Positions 32,088 to 33,121 of a stretch of 33,121 nt of DNA are shown here, one piece after another. The DNA comes from Candidatus Blautia intestinigallinarum. GTDB lineage: Bacteria; Bacillota; Clostridia; Lachnospirales; Lachnospiraceae. The notes under the pieces were generated by a model that worked only from the letters and a program-made list of their open reading frames with translations, ran no database searches and was not told where the DNA came from. The first letter of the stretch is position 1. The number at the start of each line of letters is the position of its first letter. The position numbers and the translations under genes are program-made. The DNA lies in NCBI GenBank assembly GCA_019112635.1, contig DXIX01000008.1, forward strand, positions 1 to 33,121, read 5' to 3'.

Positions 32088-32909
32088 TCAAAAATCCCAC
32101 TGCCAGTGCAGCCAGTTTCCTGCCAGATCCATCCAGTTCTCGCATTCTTTCTGCATGCCGCCGCCGTTTTTATCCCTGGTCAGAGGCCCTGCCGTTCCCA
32201 TTCCATGTACTCCAATTCCATACAAATGAAATTCCACTGGCACATGGCACCTGCGCAGCCCCATCACAAACAAAAGGGAATTATCTGCCGGGACAGACCG
32301 GTCCGTATCCGTATGCCACAAAAATGTGGGAGGAGTATTCTCACTGATATAATTTTCCAAAGATAATTCTTCTTTTTTCTCTTCATATTCTTCCCCCAGC
32401 AGATTGTGAAAGCTTCCTGCGTGAGCACACTCTCCTGCACTGATGACCGGATAGCTGAGGATCAGCCGATTGGGACGAATTTCTTCCTTGTCACAGCCCA
32501 ATTTCTCAGACAGAAAATCCCGATCCCAGAAGACACCAAGACACCCTGCCAGATGACCTCCCGCTGATGATCCCTGCACCACAATCGCGTCCTCCTTCAC
32601 ATACCATTCTTTCGCATGCTGCCGGATGAGCTGAACAGATTTTGCCAACTGCAGCAAAGCTTCCGGATACCTGGCCGGAGCCACACTGTAGCGCAGAACC
32701 GCCGCATGGCATCCCATCGTCATAAATTTCAAAGCCATTCCTTCTGCCTCCCGGTCCGATGTCATCTCATAACCTCCGCCCGGGCACAACAGAACCAGAG
32801 GGCGCTGCTTTCCATCATCCAACTCTTTTGAATTATCCCACAGATACGTATATAGCCATCCTGTGAACCTGCTTCCCGGCAACTGTATCTTAATTTTCTC
32901 ATGTATCAT
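32088..32909 (-). CDS. Alpha/beta hydrolase, acetyl-esterase-like
   Basis: Cytoplasmic esterase-type enzyme of 273 aa. From the preferred start, the catalytic triad is S115 (GSSAGG), D203 (HTDTDRSVP) and H235 (GVHGMG), and the oxyanion loop is CPGGGYEM. The sequence resembles bacterial acetyl-esterase/lipase proteins (YPVISAGECAHAGSFHNLLG) that remove acetyl groups from sugars or act on small esters. The ATG at 32909 has GGAGG 8 nt upstream; a second ATG at 32924 is less likely. It is the first gene of the minus-strand cluster, 74 nt before the phosphatase start, so it may be cotranscribed. The substrate is unknown. Confidence 0.87.
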   Translation of the reverse strand: MIHEKIKIQLPGSRFTGWLYTYLWDNSKELDDGKQRPLVLLCPGGGYEMTSDREAEGMALKFMTMGCHAAVLRYSVAPARYPEALLQLAKSVQLIRQHAKEWYVKEDAIVVQGSSAGGHLAGCLGVFWDRDFLSEKLGCDKEEIRPNRLILSYPVISAGECAHAGSFHNLLGEEYEEKKEELSLENYISENTPPTFLWHTDTDRSVPADNSLLFVMGLRRCHVPVEFHLYGIGVHGMGTAGPLTRDKNGGGMQKECENWMDLAGNWLHWQWDF

Positions 32910-32944
32910 ATACAAATCCTCCATTTTTTCTCATATTACAATTT

Positions 32945-32977
32945 ATTATAGACGAAAAACAGCAATTATGGTATACT
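32945..32977. promoter_or_regulatory. Overlapping divergent promoters
   Basis: On the minus strand TATAAT (32950-32945) lies about 36 nt before the hydrolase start; its -35 box is poor. On the plus strand TAGACG (32949-32954) and TATACT (32972-32977) are separated by 17 nt. The two overlap by a couple of bases, so use of one could hinder the other. Confidence 0.4.
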
Positions 32978-33041
32978 GACGCAGAAAAAGGTATTTATCC
33001 TAAATTATTCACGGAACAGTATCTGAATTGATAACAGTACC

Positions 33042-33121
33042 ATGAATCTGAAAATTGATCCATGCAGCCATAACATCACTCAATTAACCCGTCAAAAGGG
33101 TATAAAATCCCTGTGGCAGAG
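33042..33121 (+). CDS. Possible start of a plus-strand gene (runs off right edge)
   Basis: An ATG at 33042 opens a frame without stop to the window end (26 codons, MNLKIDPCSHN and on). No good ribosome site precedes it, and no family is recognised. It lies 65 nt after a plausible plus-strand promoter. The stretch 32978-33121 could equally be a long 5' leader of a gene beyond the edge. Confidence 0.2.
   Translation, partial: MNLKIDPCSHNITQLTRQKGIKSLWQ

Overview
The window looks like chromosome from an anaerobic, low-to-moderate GC Firmicute of class Clostridia, most likely a Lachnospiraceae gut bacterium. The basis is gene content: a single-chain ~1,265-aa PurL, a MurT/GatD pair, an anaerobic CO-dehydrogenase homologue, rubredoxin, a clostridial thiSFGH order behind a TPP riboswitch, a zinc-ribbon Ser/Thr kinase, and strong AGGAGG-type ribosome sites. 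No species can be named from the sequence alone. No tRNA, rRNA or CRISPR array was seen.

Layout. 1-3.7 kb is an AT-rich accessory block: the first codons of an IS3-type transposase at the left edge, an XRE regulator whose stop codon lies at the probable IS end, and a divergent MFS transporter plus metal-dependent amidohydrolase. 3.7-4.1 kb is a gene-poor gap with two terminators and one doubtful small membrane ORF. 4.2-9 kb holds purL and a divergent LysR regulator. 9-14.4 kb, all on the minus strand, holds a PD-(D/E)XK nuclease-helicase fusion, a divergent CooS-like protein with its own strong promoter, and a secreted serine hydrolase. 14.5-16.6 kb holds an HPr-like protein lacking the catalytic His, an Mrp/NBP35 ATPase, a His-rich CsoR-type metal sensor and a small unknown protein. 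16.7-18.9 kb holds an orphan sugar-binding lipoprotein, a WYL-less WCX regulator and rubredoxin.

19-21 kb is murT-gatD, which amidates lipid II. 21.1-24.9 kb is a thiamin thiazole operon (thiS, thiF, thiG, thiH and a TenI/ThiE homologue) under a consensus promoter and TPP riboswitch, followed upstream by a nitroreductase. 25.5-25.8 kb is an apparent ~225-nt independent transcript with three Shine-Dalgarno-like repeats and two micro-ORFs. 25.9-27.3 kb is endonuclease IV coupled to a YbaK/ProX-type deacylase. 27.4-32.9 kb is a minus-strand cluster: alpha/beta hydrolase, PP2C phosphatase, Ser/Thr kinase with zinc ribbon and extracellular discoidin-like domain, M15 peptidase and zinc alcohol dehydrogenase.

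The most unusual items are the CooS homologue with proton-relay positions substituted, the micro-ORF transcript at 25.57-25.79 kb, the Crh-like HPr protein, the His-rich CsoR/Cys-rich Mrp pair, and the kinase-phosphatase-peptidase cluster. Residue numbers were counted by hand. Family assignments rest on recalled motifs, not on searches.
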